DNA of 11,704 nt from Irpex lacteus (Eukaryota > Basidiomycota > Agaricomycetes > Polyporales > Irpicaceae), in assembly GCA_001986395.2 (NCBI GenBank), contig MQVO02000281.1, forward strand, positions 1 through 11,704, given 5' to 3'. Positions within the stretch are counted from its first letter, which is position 1. Each line of letters opens with the position of its first letter. The notes under the pieces were generated by a model, which had not been told where the DNA came from, did no database searches, and was given only the letters and a program-made list of their open reading frames with translations. Of the stretch, positions 1-9,142 are shown one piece after another. A program made the translations under genes and the position numbers.

Positions 1-54
1 AAAGCTTTCCCCCCTTCAATCAATACTTTTTTAATTTAGGGGGGAGTGGTTACT

Positions 55-183
55 ATGGATACCAAATCTGGAAGAAATTTGTGTACATACAGAATCAATA
101 AACAATCTGCCTCTCGGCTCCTGGTACTCTTTGAAGTCCCACAACTTCGTCGGGGAGCTGTTAATTTAAGCCGAATTTTATAA
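55..183 (+). other. 43-codon open frame / hairpin upstream of rnl, unassigned
   Basis: An ATG at 55 opens a 43-codon frame closed by TAA at 181-183. An in-frame TAG at 37-39 shows it does not extend upstream. The predicted peptide is basic and resembles no mitochondrial protein I recognise. The stretch is clearly less AT-rich than its surroundings. It can fold as DNA or RNA: GCTCC (117-121) pairs with GGAGC (154-158), enclosing GAAGT (133-137) paired with ACTTC (144-148). It may be a leftover of an older ORF, a structured leader or processing element before rnl, or nothing functional. A further hairpin lies just before it, CCCCCC near 10-15 against GGGGGG near 40-45. Confidence 0.25.
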
Positions 184-583
184 GATAACCCAAATAAAAA
201 TAAATTAATAAAACAAAAAACTTTTTTTAATAATAAAAGAATCGATGACAATATAGTTAACATCAAATAGTATTTTAAAGGAGTTATTTAAGGATAAACT
301 AGCAAATTTATAAAAAAGGAGGTATAAAACCAAAAGCCACTGTCCAATATCCTCTATCCTCTATCATCTTTAGGGGGAGAGGGGCTGGACGGAATAAATA
401 AAGTGGCGATCCTAAGGGAAACCTTTATATTTAAACTTCCTGAAGTAAACCATTTCAGTAAGGAAAGGAAAGGAAATCAACCGAGACTCCGAGAGTAATG
501 GTGAGTGAAATCGGATTAGCCTAAAAGATAATTTTTTACAATTAAAGTAATATAAAAATATTTTATAGTATTTATCTTATGTA

Positions 584-616
584 CCTTTTTATTTATTTAA
601 TAATAAAAAAAAAAGG
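584..616. repeat. poly-T/poly-A hairpin in rnl
   Basis: CCTTTTT is followed by an AT spacer and then a run of A ending in GGG, forming an AT hairpin in a variable part of domain I. It belongs to the CCTTTTTT...AAAAAAGG family seen repeatedly across the window. Confidence 0.6.
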
Positions 617-996
617 GAAGAAATATTAAATAAATAAGTATGAATAAGTAACCAAAGAAGGTGAAAGTCCTGTGTAATTAAAAAATTATCGAATATTAAA
701 TTAATATTCTAATAAAAATATAAAGTACGATGAGAGTTAACTTGTCGGAATATAGGGGAACCATCCTCTAAGGCTAAGTATTATAAATTTAGCGATAGTG
801 AAAAGTACTGTGAAGGAAAGTTGAAAAAGTAATGTTATAGACATTGTGAAATAGTCTTGAATTAGTAACTCTATAAGCAGTCGAAGTTTTTTAAAATGAC
901 GGCGTACCTTTTGCATAATGGGTCAGCAAGTTAATGGGAGTAGCAAGGTTAAAAGCCCTAGCGAAAGCGACTGGACATAAAATTTAATTAGTAAAA

Positions 997-1048
997 CCCC
1001 CCAAAAAAAACTAGTTAGAATTATTTATAATTACTAGTGTTTTTGGGG
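997..1048 (+). repeat. palindromic element copy 1, inside rnl
   Basis: The left arm is CCCCCCAAAAAAAACTAGT and the right arm ACTAGTGTTTTTGGGG, around an AT-rich core. It is the long form of the window-wide family. It sits between the conserved rRNA segment ending GCGAAAGCGA and the segment starting near GACCCGAAGCT, so it would be an extra hairpin in domain II of the mature rRNA unless it is removed. Confidence 0.85.
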
Positions 1049-1926
1049 TATTAACTAAATTAGTGTTGGATAAGTTACTTCTATTAGACCCGAAGCTAGG
1101 TGATCTTCCCTAGACCAGATTTTAATCTTAAATGATGAATGGATCGAACGGGTGAATGTTGCATAATTCTCCGATGAGTTTAGGGAAGCGGTGAAATGCC
1201 AATCTGACCTAGTGATAGCTGGTTTTCTACGAAACATATGTAGGTATGACATCTATACAAAATTTATGAAGGTACAGCACTCAATTCCAAATAAATTATA
1301 ATTTTTAATTATAATCAATGTTTAAGTTGCGGGGACGTAAAAATCTTACCAATGGAAGAGAATCTCGGAATTACATAAATTGATGATAGATATTCAGACT
1401 ACTCATGCTAAGGTGGGTAGTCAAGACGGAAACAGCCGAGAACACGAATCAAGGTCCCAAATGATTATTAAGTGAAATTAAGGTAGTAGCAAAATTGAAC
1501 GCAACTGTAAAGTGAGCCTGGTAGTCGCTATCTTTTAATGACCGTTTGTAACAACGTATCAGTCTTCAGAATGTCGCACCGAAAATTTAACGGGTCTTAA
1601 ATAATCAACCGATATCGTGTTGCTTTAGAATAGTCAAATAATTCTATTCTAAATCTAGGTAGTAGAACATTCAGGAAACCTGAAATTAAATAGTGTTTCA
1701 TTATTTATAGGATACTGAAGAGATAATGCTGACATGAGTAACGTAAAAAGAAGTTATAATACTTCTCGCCGAATACGAAAGGGTTATAAGGAAAGGTTAA
1801 ACCTCCTTATGTTAATGCGGCCTCTAAGGTTCAAAACCAATGTTTTGACTGATGAGTTTAAAACCTAAAGTTCTTTTTGAACCGGGAAAATAAAGTTTTT
1901 TTTAAATTAAATAGTAATCTTTACTG

Positions 1927-1960
1927 CCCCTGCCTTAAGCCACTGGCTTTGGGCAAGGGG
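1927..1960 (+). repeat. GC-rich hairpin in rnl variable region
   Basis: CCCC (1927-1930) pairs with GGGG (1957-1960), GCC (1932-1934) with GGC (1952-1954), and AAGCC (1937-1941) with GGCTT (1945-1949), around a 3-base loop. The hairpin is flanked by almost pure A/T. The composition contrast resembles a GC cluster inserted in a variable loop, although a native GC stem is possible. Confidence 0.6.
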
Positions 1961-2110
1961 AACAATTATTATTTTATTTTTAATTTTAATCTACCGTACC
2001 CTAAACCGACACAGGTTCGTAGGTAGAGTATACCAAGGCGTAGAGCTAAAAGTTGTTAAGGAACTCGGCAAGTTCTCCTCTAAAGTTAGACGATAAGAGG
2101 AACCTATTAC

Positions 2111-2135
2111 CCTTTTTTTTTAATTCTTAAAAAGG
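2111..2135. repeat. poly-T/poly-A hairpin in rnl
   Basis: CCTTTTTTTTTAATT is followed by CTTAAAAAGG, a member of the poly-T/poly-A hairpin family, inside rRNA sequence that resumes at 2140 with GGTGGCACAAAATCGGAGG. Confidence 0.55.
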
Positions 2136-3450
2136 ATATAGGTGGCACAAAATCGGAGGCCCCGACTGTTTACTAAAAACACAATTCAGAGCAATGATTA
2201 ATATCATAGTATTCTGGATGAAACTTGCCCAATGCCAAATAAATAAGAGAGGTGATAGGATAACTATTACTAATCAAATCAATGGTTAATAGCGGTCTTA
2301 ACTATGAGGATCCTAAGGTAGCAAAATAAATTGGCCATTAAATGTGGTCCGGTATCAATAGTTTAACGATGGTCTCACTGTCTCTACAACTTGCTCAGTG
2401 AAATTGAATTACCCGTGCAGATGCGGGTTACCTCCAGGTGGACGGGAAGACCCTATGCAGCTTTACTGTAGTTAGTCATCATGTTAATCAAACCTTAGTA
2501 TGAAGTGATTAGGGATGTCGATAGACGAAAGGTGAGATACCTTAAGACTTTGGTTTCAGATTAAATTTACCTCTTATTTAATAGATAGAGAGATAGTTGA
2601 CTAATGGGCAGTTTGACTGGGGCGGTCGCTTTTGAAAGAGTATCAAAATGCATCCATAGTTTTAATTAAAAAAATATAAGACGCTTATATACAGACATAT
2701 AAAATCAATTTGTTATTAAAATTGATGATTATTTATTATTTATATTAAAAATTTTTAAGGTATAGCTAGATTTTTGAAAGGAGATCAATCAACCAGTGAT
2801 AAAGGTTGTAATGGCGTAATGGCTAGAGCATGCTTAACTGATAGACTTAGAAGTCGGACAGATACGTAAGTAGGGCATAGTGACCCCTCGCTATATTATG
2901 GAATAGACGGGGATCAATCGATAAAAGTTACGCTAGGGATAACAGGCTGATAGCTGGTGAGAGTACACATTGTCCCAGCTGTTTGGCACCTCGATGTCGA
3001 CTCAACCTATCCTCCGGGGGCAAAAGCTCGGAAGGGTTCGGCTGTTCGCCGATTAAAAGGTTACGCGAGTTGGGTTTAATACGACGTGAGTCAGTATGGT
3101 CCCTATCTTCTGGAGGGATAAATAGTAAAAAGGGAGAGACCTTCTAGTACGAAAGGATCAATAGGCTGTGTTTCTATAGTGTACCAATTGTTGAAATAAT
3201 TGCATAAAAAATTAAAAATGCATAGTTGGGTAGCCACAAACATATTAGATAAGTGCTGAAGGAATAAATGCACGAAACTATCCCCTAGATACTATCATTA
3301 AAATATCTTTAGTATATTTTAATTTTTTAAGAAATAGAACATTTCTTGATAGGATGTAAATGTAAGTACTGTAAAGTATTAAGTTTAACATTACTAATTT
3401 ATTAAATAGACTATATGCTCAATTATTGTCAATAAAAAATCTTTCAGCCC

Positions 3451-3473
3451 AGCCACTTTCTGGTAGAGTGGCT
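3451..3473 (+). other. hairpin downstream of rnl, possible 3' processing signal
   Basis: AGCCACT (3451-3457) and AGTGGCT (3467-3473) form a perfect 7-bp stem with a 9-base loop, about 50 bases after the rnl end and followed by T-rich sequence. A transcript 3' end or processing role is inferred from position only. Confidence 0.45.
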
Positions 3474-3673
3474 TATTCTTTTGTTTTATAAAAAAAAGGG
3501 AGTTAGTAATAAATTTTATTTTAATTTAAAGTTAAGATATTAAAAAGGGAACAGATGATTCTTATATAATAGTTTAAACTAAATCATAAATTAAATCTTA
3601 ATATTCATATTTTCAATATAATTGTAATCCTATTGCTTTATTGTCATTGCTGGATCTATAGTTTAATCATCCA

Positions 3674-3788
3674 CCCAAAAAAACTAATTATTTCTAATTC
3701 CATTCCAAAAAACTAGGCTCTAATTAAAATTTAATTTAATTAAATTTTAATAATCGCGGATGAAAGAATTATAACTAGTTTTTTGGGG
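3674..3788 (-). repeat. composite palindromic element copy 2 (nested)
   Basis: A lone left half-element starts at 3674 with CCCAAAAAAACTAATTATT. A second, complete element with very long arms follows: CCAAAAAACTAGG at 3705-3717 pairs with the CTAGTTTTTTGG end at about 3775-3786. Its interior carries a separate perfect AT palindrome (about 3725-3749) and a CGCGGAT stretch. The element has the opposite orientation to copy 4 and shares with it CTAGTTATAATT and CCGCGAT when read on the - strand, so the two form a subfamily. Confidence 0.75.
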
Positions 3789-3884
3789 AAGAATACATAA
3801 AATTAAATAAAATATTATAAATAAAAATAATTAAATAAATATATTTTAATTTAAGTTATATCTAAATAAAAAAAGTATTTAATT

Positions 3885-3900
3885 ATATAAGAGAGTATAA
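3885..3900 (+). promoter_or_regulatory. repeated 16-mer, first copy; possible promoter or processing site
   Basis: The 16-mer ATATAAGAGAGTATAA occurs here and again exactly at 4237-4252. A related GAGAGTATAAATTT lies at about 5473 before cox1. Its first seven bases match the start of the yeast mitochondrial promoter nonanucleotide ATATAAGTA. The promoter role is a guess from repetition and location. Confidence 0.3.
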
Positions 3901-4002
3901 ATTTTACTAAAATAATTTATTAAAAAAAAATAAAGATATAAAAACATAAAATAATTATTAATATATACAATCTCTCTTCTTACTAACTATAATTCTCTCT
4001 AC

Positions 4003-4027
4003 CCTTTTTTTAATTAAATAAAAAAGG
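4003..4027. repeat. poly-T/poly-A hairpin
   Basis: CCTTTTTTTAATTAAATAAAAAAGG is an imperfect palindrome of the poly-T/poly-A family, lying in the rnl-trnM spacer. Confidence 0.55.
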
Positions 4028-4094
4028 AGAAAACTATAATAATTTATTAAAAATAGAAGAAAACTAGGTAATTTAGATTCTAGTTTTAAAATAA

Positions 4095-4140
4095 CCCCAC
4101 AAAACTAGTTAGAATTAATTATAATTCCTAGTTTTTGGGG
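4095..4140 (+). repeat. palindromic element copy 3, long form
   Basis: The arms are CCCCACAAAACTAG and CTAGTTTTTGGGG. The 29-base core (ACTAGT through ACTAGT-complement) is the exact reverse complement of the core of copy 6 at 8040-8087, so the two copies share recent ancestry in opposite orientations. Confidence 0.85.
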
Positions 4141-4236
4141 ATCTGTGAAGATTATTATTATATATTGGATATTAAGATTAAAAAAGGTTTATTAATATCT
4201 ATTAACGATAGTAAAATAGCTATAAATGATAGTAAA

Positions 4237-4252
4237 ATATAAGAGAGTATAA
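4237..4252 (+). promoter_or_regulatory. repeated 16-mer, second copy; possible promoter or processing site
   Basis: This is an exact repeat of the 16-mer at 3885-3900, about 400 bases before trnM. Function is unknown. Confidence 0.3.
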
Positions 4253-4465
4253 CTTAAACCAAGTCTCTCATTTTCATTATATTTTGAAGTAAGGAAAGAG
4301 TAATAAGATTTCAGCAAGTAAAAGATATATCCAAGTTTAAGATCTATGAAAGTTTAATAGGAGACTAGTAAGACTTAAAGGTGTGGGTGGAAAGGGATAG
4401 TTCCATCGATAAAGAGGAAGCATGTGTAATAAACAAGAATGAATATTATAAATCCAAACAATCCA

Positions 4466-4520
4466 CCAAAAAACTAGTTATAATTAATTCTACCGCGATA
4501 GCGACCCTAGTTTTTTGGGG
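4466..4520 (+). repeat. palindromic element copy 4, with GC-containing insert
   Basis: The arms are CCAAAAAACTAG and CTAGTTTTTTGGGG. The right half of the core is replaced or extended by a short insert containing CGCGATAGCG, itself a mini-hairpin (CGC, GATA loop, GCG). The insert resembles that of copy 2. Confidence 0.8.
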
Positions 4521-4646
4521 TATGATAATAAAACTGTTCAACAAAAAGACATTAATTGATCGAAACGCAGTTTAGGGAAGGATGCTCTAACTCATAGAAA
4601 GAAAAGAGTAGGGGTGGAATCTTAATAATAAGATAGTGTCCATACA

Positions 4647-4719
4647 TGCGGTATAGTGTAAAGGTTGGCACAATAGCCTCATGAGCTGTTAGAGCAGGTT
4701 CCAATTCCTGATGCCGCAA
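4647..4719 (+). tRNA. trnM: tRNA-Met (CAU)
   Basis: This is a cloverleaf of 73 bases. The acceptor stem is TGCGGTA (4647-4653) with TGCCGCA (4712-4718), discriminator A4719. The D arm has a short TGT/ACA stem. The anticodon stem ATAGC/GCTGT carries loop CTCATGA, giving anticodon CAT. The T stem CAGG/CCTG has an 8-base loop TTCCAATT; the usual size is seven, so one extra C may be an assembly indel. I cannot decide initiator versus elongator, or rule out a lysidine-modified isoleucine tRNA. trnE follows 20 bases later on the same strand, so the pair is probably cotranscribed. Confidence 0.88.
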
Positions 4720-4739
4720 TAGAAATAAAATAAAGACCG

Positions 4740-4811
4740 GGTCTTTTTGTATAAAGGCAGTACAGCTACCCTTCACGTAGCAAGTATCAGTTCGATTTCT
4801 GATAAAGACTA
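4740..4811 (+). tRNA. trnE: tRNA-Glu (UUC)
   Basis: The acceptor stem GGTCTTT (4740-4746) pairs with AAAGACT (4804-4810), the first pair being G-T; discriminator A4811. The D stem is GTAT/GTAC. The anticodon stem GCTAC/GTAGC carries loop CCTTCAC, giving anticodon TTC. The T stem ATCAG/CTGAT has loop TTCGATTT, eight bases rather than seven, again possibly one extra T in a homopolymer. Confidence 0.9.
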
Positions 4812-4877
4812 TATTCTTAATTTCTTTATGCCTTTTTATTTTTTATAATAATAAAAAAAAGGAGAAAAAGAATAAAG

Positions 4878-4902
4878 GAAAGTTAGATTTAACTTTCTTT
4901 TT
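4878..4902 (+). terminator. stem-loop plus T run after trnE
   Basis: GAAAGTT (4878-4884) and AACTTTC (4891-4897) form a 7-bp stem with a 6-base loop, followed by TTTTT. In bacteria this would be a terminator. In a fungal mitochondrion an RNA-processing or 3'-end role is as likely, and no function is shown. Confidence 0.35.
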
Positions 4903-5090
4903 CCAGAGCTAACGTTGCACTGCCCTCTATAAATAAAAAAGGGGGGCATGTATTATTTTCTTATAAATTTTTATAAGTAATAATATATTTTGGTCTTTTT
5001 CTTTTTAATAATTTAATTTAATTTAATTTAATTTAATTAAAAAAAAAGGGAAGAAATAAAATCAAAAAAAGAATATATATTTAATAAATT

Positions 5091-5217
5091 TGCCCACCCC
5101 TCCTTGCCGCCCACGCCAGCCCAGCCCACCCCAGCCCACTTTGTGGATTGTGGATTGTGGATTGGTGGAATGTGGGGCCCTTATAAATCAAGTGGGGCCC
5201 ACCAGGGTGGGGGGATA
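5091..5217. repeat. GC-rich island with tandem TTGTGGA repeats
   Basis: About 127 bases, strongly GC-rich, lie in an otherwise AT-rich spacer. The island begins with C-rich CCCACCC (5093-5099), which pairs with GGGTGGG (5205-5211), so it can close as one large stem-loop. Inside are overlapping CCAGCCCA units, three tandem TTGTGGA copies (5141-5161) and two direct copies of GTGGGGCCC (5172-5180, 5192-5200), each containing the palindrome GGGCCC. No coding frame is evident. Confidence 0.75.
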
Positions 5218-5250
5218 GCTATATTATTATATATATTTTATTTATCATAA

Positions 5251-5394
5251 TCTTTCACTGTCTATTTTATACTCAGAATAGTATTTATACTATATAACAC
5301 CTTAGGTTTAGCAGTGGTTTATTTAGTTTTACTAAATAATATTTTTCCAGCAGTACATCCTCTATCCTCCCCCCTCTATCCTTTTTTTATATAA
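5251..5394 (+). pseudogene. 47-codon hydrophobic frame, possible ORF relic
   Basis: After a stop at about 5248 the frame is open until TAA at 5392-5394. It has no ATG near its start. The peptide has one long hydrophobic segment suited to a membrane helix, then ends in a Pro/Ser-rich tail encoded by the C/T-rich hairpin repeat. Its hydrophobic part (RIVFILYNTLGLAVVYLVLL) loosely resembles one in the broken frame after cox1 (KIVFVFYGISVILFIY, about 7407-7454), so the two may be relics of one membrane-protein family. This could also be chance in AT-rich DNA. Confidence 0.25.
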
Positions 5395-5411
5395 AAAAAA
5401 GGGGAGGAGGG
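5365..5411. repeat. C/T-rich hairpin with poly-T/poly-A core
   Basis: CCTCCCCCCTC and CCTTTTTTT are followed, after a short TATA centre, by AAAAAAAAGGGGAGGAGGG. This is a GC-capped version of the poly-T/poly-A family. The neighbouring CCTCTATCC words also occur before rnl near 348-365. Confidence 0.55.
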
Positions 5412-5501
5412 AGGGTGAAACAAAACTGTACTTTAATACTTTATGTTTAATAAATTAATAAAGTATGAGCTGAGAGTATAAATTTATTACTTTAATCCAA
5501 T

Positions 5502-5544
5502 CCCAAAAAAACTAATTATTTTCTAATTCCTAGTTTTTTTGGGG
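5502..5544 (+). repeat. palindromic element copy 5, short form
   Basis: The arms are CCCAAAAAAACTA and TAGTTTTTTTGGGG. The core ATTATTTTCTAATTCC lacks the GTTAGA seen in the long form. The short form is shared with copy 7 and with the half-element of copy 2. It lies about 90 bases before the cox1 start. Confidence 0.85.
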
Positions 5545-5636
5545 TTATATTTTTTATAATTTATTTTTTATTTCTAATACTATAAATTGATTAGTAATAT
5601 ATTACCTAAGGTATACTTATCTAAAATTTAATTCAA

Positions 5637-7254
<1,618 letters not shown>

Positions 7255-7272
7255 TAAAATTTAATAAACCCC

Positions 7273-7801
7273 ATGAAAAAGTTATTATTTTATTTTCTTT
7301 ACCCCTTCACCCTTATATTTTTTACCTTATTATTATTAAGTTTAGTTTTAATTAAAGTATTTGGTGTAAGCAATGTAATAGATATTTAAAATCACAGGTA
7401 CTATTTAAAATAGTTTTTGTATTTTATGGTATTTCAGTTATATTATTTATTTACTAAATATATACTTAATACATTTTTATCTAAAAAAAAGAGTTATACC
7501 TTAAGTATTCCCTGATTTTATTATAAATTGGTTAAAGGAATTTGAAGTAATTTGTTTAACAAAGGATTCTATTAGGGATTATAAGAGTTATTACTACAAA
7601 GAGATCTTAATATACTTAGTAGGTGTAGTTTTAATATTCTTTATATTTGAATATTTTATACCCCCTCCTCCACCATTCTCCCCTATTTTATTAAAAATAG
7701 GAGAGAGGGCAGGGAAGAGGGATGTATTATTAACTTTTTCCTTTATCCTTATTGTTTTAAGGACTAGTTTTATACCTTTTTATAATTATTTTTTTAATTA
7801 A
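7273..7801 (+). pseudogene. broken membrane-protein ORF downstream of cox1, unknown function
   Basis: ATG at 7273, 18 bases after the cox1 stop, opens a 38-codon frame (MKKLLFYFLY...) with one strong hydrophobic segment, ending at TAA 7381-7389 region. A second frame (about 7398-7457) gives another membrane segment, KIVFVFYGISVILFIY. A third, open from 7505 to TAA 7799-7801 (98 codons), gives a charged stretch WLKEFEVICLTKDSIRDYKS, a membrane segment ILIYLVGVVLIFFIFEYF, then a PPPPP run. The three pieces are collinear and separated by single frame shifts, so one protein of about 170 residues with roughly three membrane helices is plausible. The part after PPPPP is encoded by a C/T-rich stretch and hairpin (CCTATTTT/AAATAGG, 7682-7702) and may not belong. 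I do not recognise the family. It may be intact with sequencing indels, or decayed. Confidence 0.45.
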
Positions 7802-7804
7802 AAA

Positions 7805-7862
7805 CTTATGCTCTTAAATCTTGGTAATACCATCTCAGGGCCCCAACCATTTAGGGCATAAG
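7805..7862. other. 58-base imperfect hairpin
   Basis: CTTATGC (7805-7811) pairs perfectly with GCATAAG (7856-7862). Further in, TAAAT pairs with ATTTA and TTGG with CCAA, leaving an 18-base loop with GGGCC. It is too short and lacks the arms for a normal tRNA. It could be a structured RNA, a processing signal downstream of cox1, or a degenerate mobile hairpin. Confidence 0.5.
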
Positions 7863-7888
7863 GAGATTTATTGGGAGAAGCTGTTTAT

Positions 7889-7918
7889 CCTTTTTTTTTT
7901 TAATTAAAAAAAAAGGGA
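7889..7918. repeat. poly-T/poly-A hairpin
   Basis: CCTTTTTTTTTTTAATTAAAA and following AAAAAGGG form a near-perfect palindrome, the clearest copy of the second hairpin family. Confidence 0.65.
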
Positions 7919-8039
7919 AGTAGAGGTTAAGCCTTTTATTATCTAAGACTATTATATTTTTGGTAACTAATAATTTACTATTATACTAGGTAAGTCAACT
8001 TTCTGAATCTCCTTAGACTTAAATTGGAGCAGTAGCTAT

Positions 8040-8087
8040 CCCAAAAAAACTAGGAATTATAATTAATTCTAACTAGTTTTTTGGGGG
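8040..8087 (-). repeat. palindromic element copy 6, long form, inverted
   Basis: The arms are CCCAAAAAAACTAG and CTAGTTTTTTGGGGG. The core is the exact reverse complement of the copy 3 core, so this copy lies in the opposite orientation. Confidence 0.85.
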
Positions 8088-8234
8088 ATTGTTTATTTTA
8101 GTTTAAAAAATAAAAGGAAAAATAGATTTGTTACATTTTTTTTTTACATTTCAATTCTTCATGTAGAGGGTAGCTACAATTTTTTAGTTGTTATTAGGCT
8201 CTTGCTCGATCCCAACCTTAAATAAATATAAAAC

Positions 8235-8290
8235 TACCAAACCCCATAAAACTAATTATTTCTAATTCCTAGTTTTATGGGGTTTTGGTA
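8235..8290 (+). repeat. palindromic element copy 7, short form, with compensatory change
   Basis: CCCCATAAAACTA (8242-8254) and TAGTTTTATGGGG (8270-8282) are perfect inverted arms. Where other copies have A and T runs, this one carries a T in the left arm matched by an A in the right, preserving pairing. Outer flanks TACCAAA (8235-8241) and TTTGGTA (8284-8290) extend the stem past one unpaired T. The - strand ORF terminates inside this element. Confidence 0.88.
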
Positions 8291-9142
8291 AATTAGAAGA
8301 GGGCAATTTAGGCGTATGAGGAGCAGAGTTAGAGTTTCCTGCGTCCAATTAATGTCACATCAGATTTAAATAGTCTAGATGGGATCTACAGAAGGCATAA
8401 AATGACCTAAAACCGATATTATATGCAACTGGAGAAGCTAAACCTATAGGACTAGTAGGTAAAGGACTACCTCTAAATAATGTTTTTGGTTTTAACTCTT
8501 TATATTTTCACACTCTCAATTAGCAGCTAGAAGTGCAATATCTCTGAGTACTTTAGCTTCAGCGGATTCACCATAAAAAATAATTTCAGTTTATCCTGCC
8601 ATGTCATTAAAGGGTTCACTTCAGTGAATGGATAATATCTATGATCAGCTGTTACTGAAACAATTTTTTTACCATTCACTCTATAAACTCTCTAGTTTTT
8701 ACATACTGTGGAGTATAATAAGTGAAAGGGTTTAAATAATGACCTACAGTGTGAATAGATGAGTTTATTGCACTACCAAAAGCATTCACTGAGTTATTAA
8801 TACCTCTTCCTATATTATTAATTATTCCTGGTCCCCTCTCTCCATTTATATGAATATCAGGAACTCCATCTGGCGCACCTGCAGAAGTAGGAGGAATAGG
8901 TCCTGTGGAGAAACCCTAACCAAAGGTGGTACAGTACCTGAAGAAGGATCTGCACTTGAAGATGCAGCTGGTCTCTCAGGTGAAATCCTTGCAGCAAGAT
9001 CACCTGTATATATTTTCCAACATAACCAAGATGATCCAGCTATAGCTACTACTAGGAATGTAACCCAAGCAATTTTATATGCTGTATCATACCAAGACCA
9101 ATAGCTTGGTACAGTATTGTTTTCATTCCAAGTTCAAGGTAA

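Larger units (their letters stand above)
283..3400 (+). rRNA. rnl: mitochondrial large-subunit ribosomal RNA (rnl)
   Basis: This is the complete LSU rRNA of the mitochondrial ribosome, containing the peptidyl-transferase centre. Landmarks appear in order: the domain I segment with TTCCTGAAGT near 438; a domain II segment with GACCCGAAGCTAGGTGATC near 1087; GGATCCTAAGGTAGCAAAAT near 2308; GGACGGGAAGACCCTATGCAG near 2440; GGGATAACAGGCTGATAG near 2936; and the sarcin-ricin loop AGTACGAAAGGA near 3145, with GAAA in place of the commoner bacterial GAGA. The 3' end has the usual TGTAAGTACTGTAAAGTATT...TTACTAAT. Conserved blocks follow one another without interruption, so the common LSU intron sites near 2449 and 2500 (E. 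coli numbering) are empty. Variable regions are expanded by AT-rich inserts, poly-T/poly-A hairpins (584-616, 2111-2135), a GC-rich hairpin (1927-1960) and a palindromic repeat (997-1048). The interior is secure; both ends are estimates to within about 20 bases. Confidence 0.95.
3401..4646. other. gene-poor, repeat-rich spacer between rnl and trnM
   Basis: I see no convincing gene here on either strand. The region is extremely AT-rich. It holds a hairpin just after rnl (3451-3473), three palindromic elements (3674-3788, 4095-4140, 4466-4520), a poly-T/poly-A hairpin (4003-4027) and two exact copies of ATATAAGAGAGTATAA (3885-3900, 4237-4252). The segment 4310-4460 is less AT-rich and could encode a small RNA, but I could not match it to RNase P RNA or to a tRNA. 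A 64-codon frame across 4381-4575 runs through a palindromic element and is probably accidental. Confidence 0.6.
4812..5636. other. repeat-rich spacer between trnE and cox1
   Basis: No recognised gene. In order it contains a poly-T/poly-A hairpin (4831-4862); a stem GAAAGTT/AACTTTC (4878-4884 / 4891-4897) followed by a T run, which looks like a terminator or processing hairpin; a hairpin TGCCC/GGGCA at 4921-4948; an (AATTT)n microsatellite around 5010-5037; a GC-rich island (5091-5217); a 47-codon hydrophobic frame (5251-5394); a C/T-rich hairpin (5365-5411); and a palindromic element (5502-5544). Confidence 0.6.
7802..8261. other. spacer between the two converging gene groups
   Basis: The genes on the left read + and those on the right read -, so transcripts converge here. 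Apart from hairpins at 7805-7862 and 7889-7918 and palindromic elements at 8040-8087 and 8242-8282, I see no gene. Short tRNA-like fragments were examined near 8160-8215 but do not close an acceptor stem. Confidence 0.55.

Noticed and set aside
36..266. 76-codon frame on the - strand near the left edge
   Set aside because: It runs through a hairpin and AT-rich filler with no recognisable protein character; treated as accidental.
1055..1252. 65-codon frame on the - strand within rnl
   Set aside because: It lies entirely antisense to conserved rRNA sequence.
2936..3060. group I intron at the usual LSU intron sites
   Set aside because: Conserved rRNA sequence is continuous through the peptidyl-transferase region.
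4310..4460. mitochondrial RNase P RNA (rnpB)
   Set aside because: I looked for the conserved P4-forming blocks and did not find a matching pair.
4381..4575. 64-codon frame on the + strand in the rnl-trnM spacer
   Set aside because: It starts at GTG, reads straight through a palindromic element, and the product shows no family features.
4552..4776. 74-codon frame on the - strand
   Set aside because: It is antisense to trnM and trnE.
7805..7862. tRNA reading of the 58-base hairpin
   Set aside because: It has a good 7-bp closing stem but is about 14 bases too short and lacks anticodon and T arms.
8160..8215. tRNA-like sequence with a possible TTT anticodon loop
   Set aside because: GTAG/CTAC can form a D-like arm, but there is no acceptor stem and no standard T arm on either strand.
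8850..9104. 84-codon frame on the + strand
   Set aside because: It is the complement of the Trp-rich, linker and membrane-helix part of the - strand ORF, whose own translation is far more protein-like.
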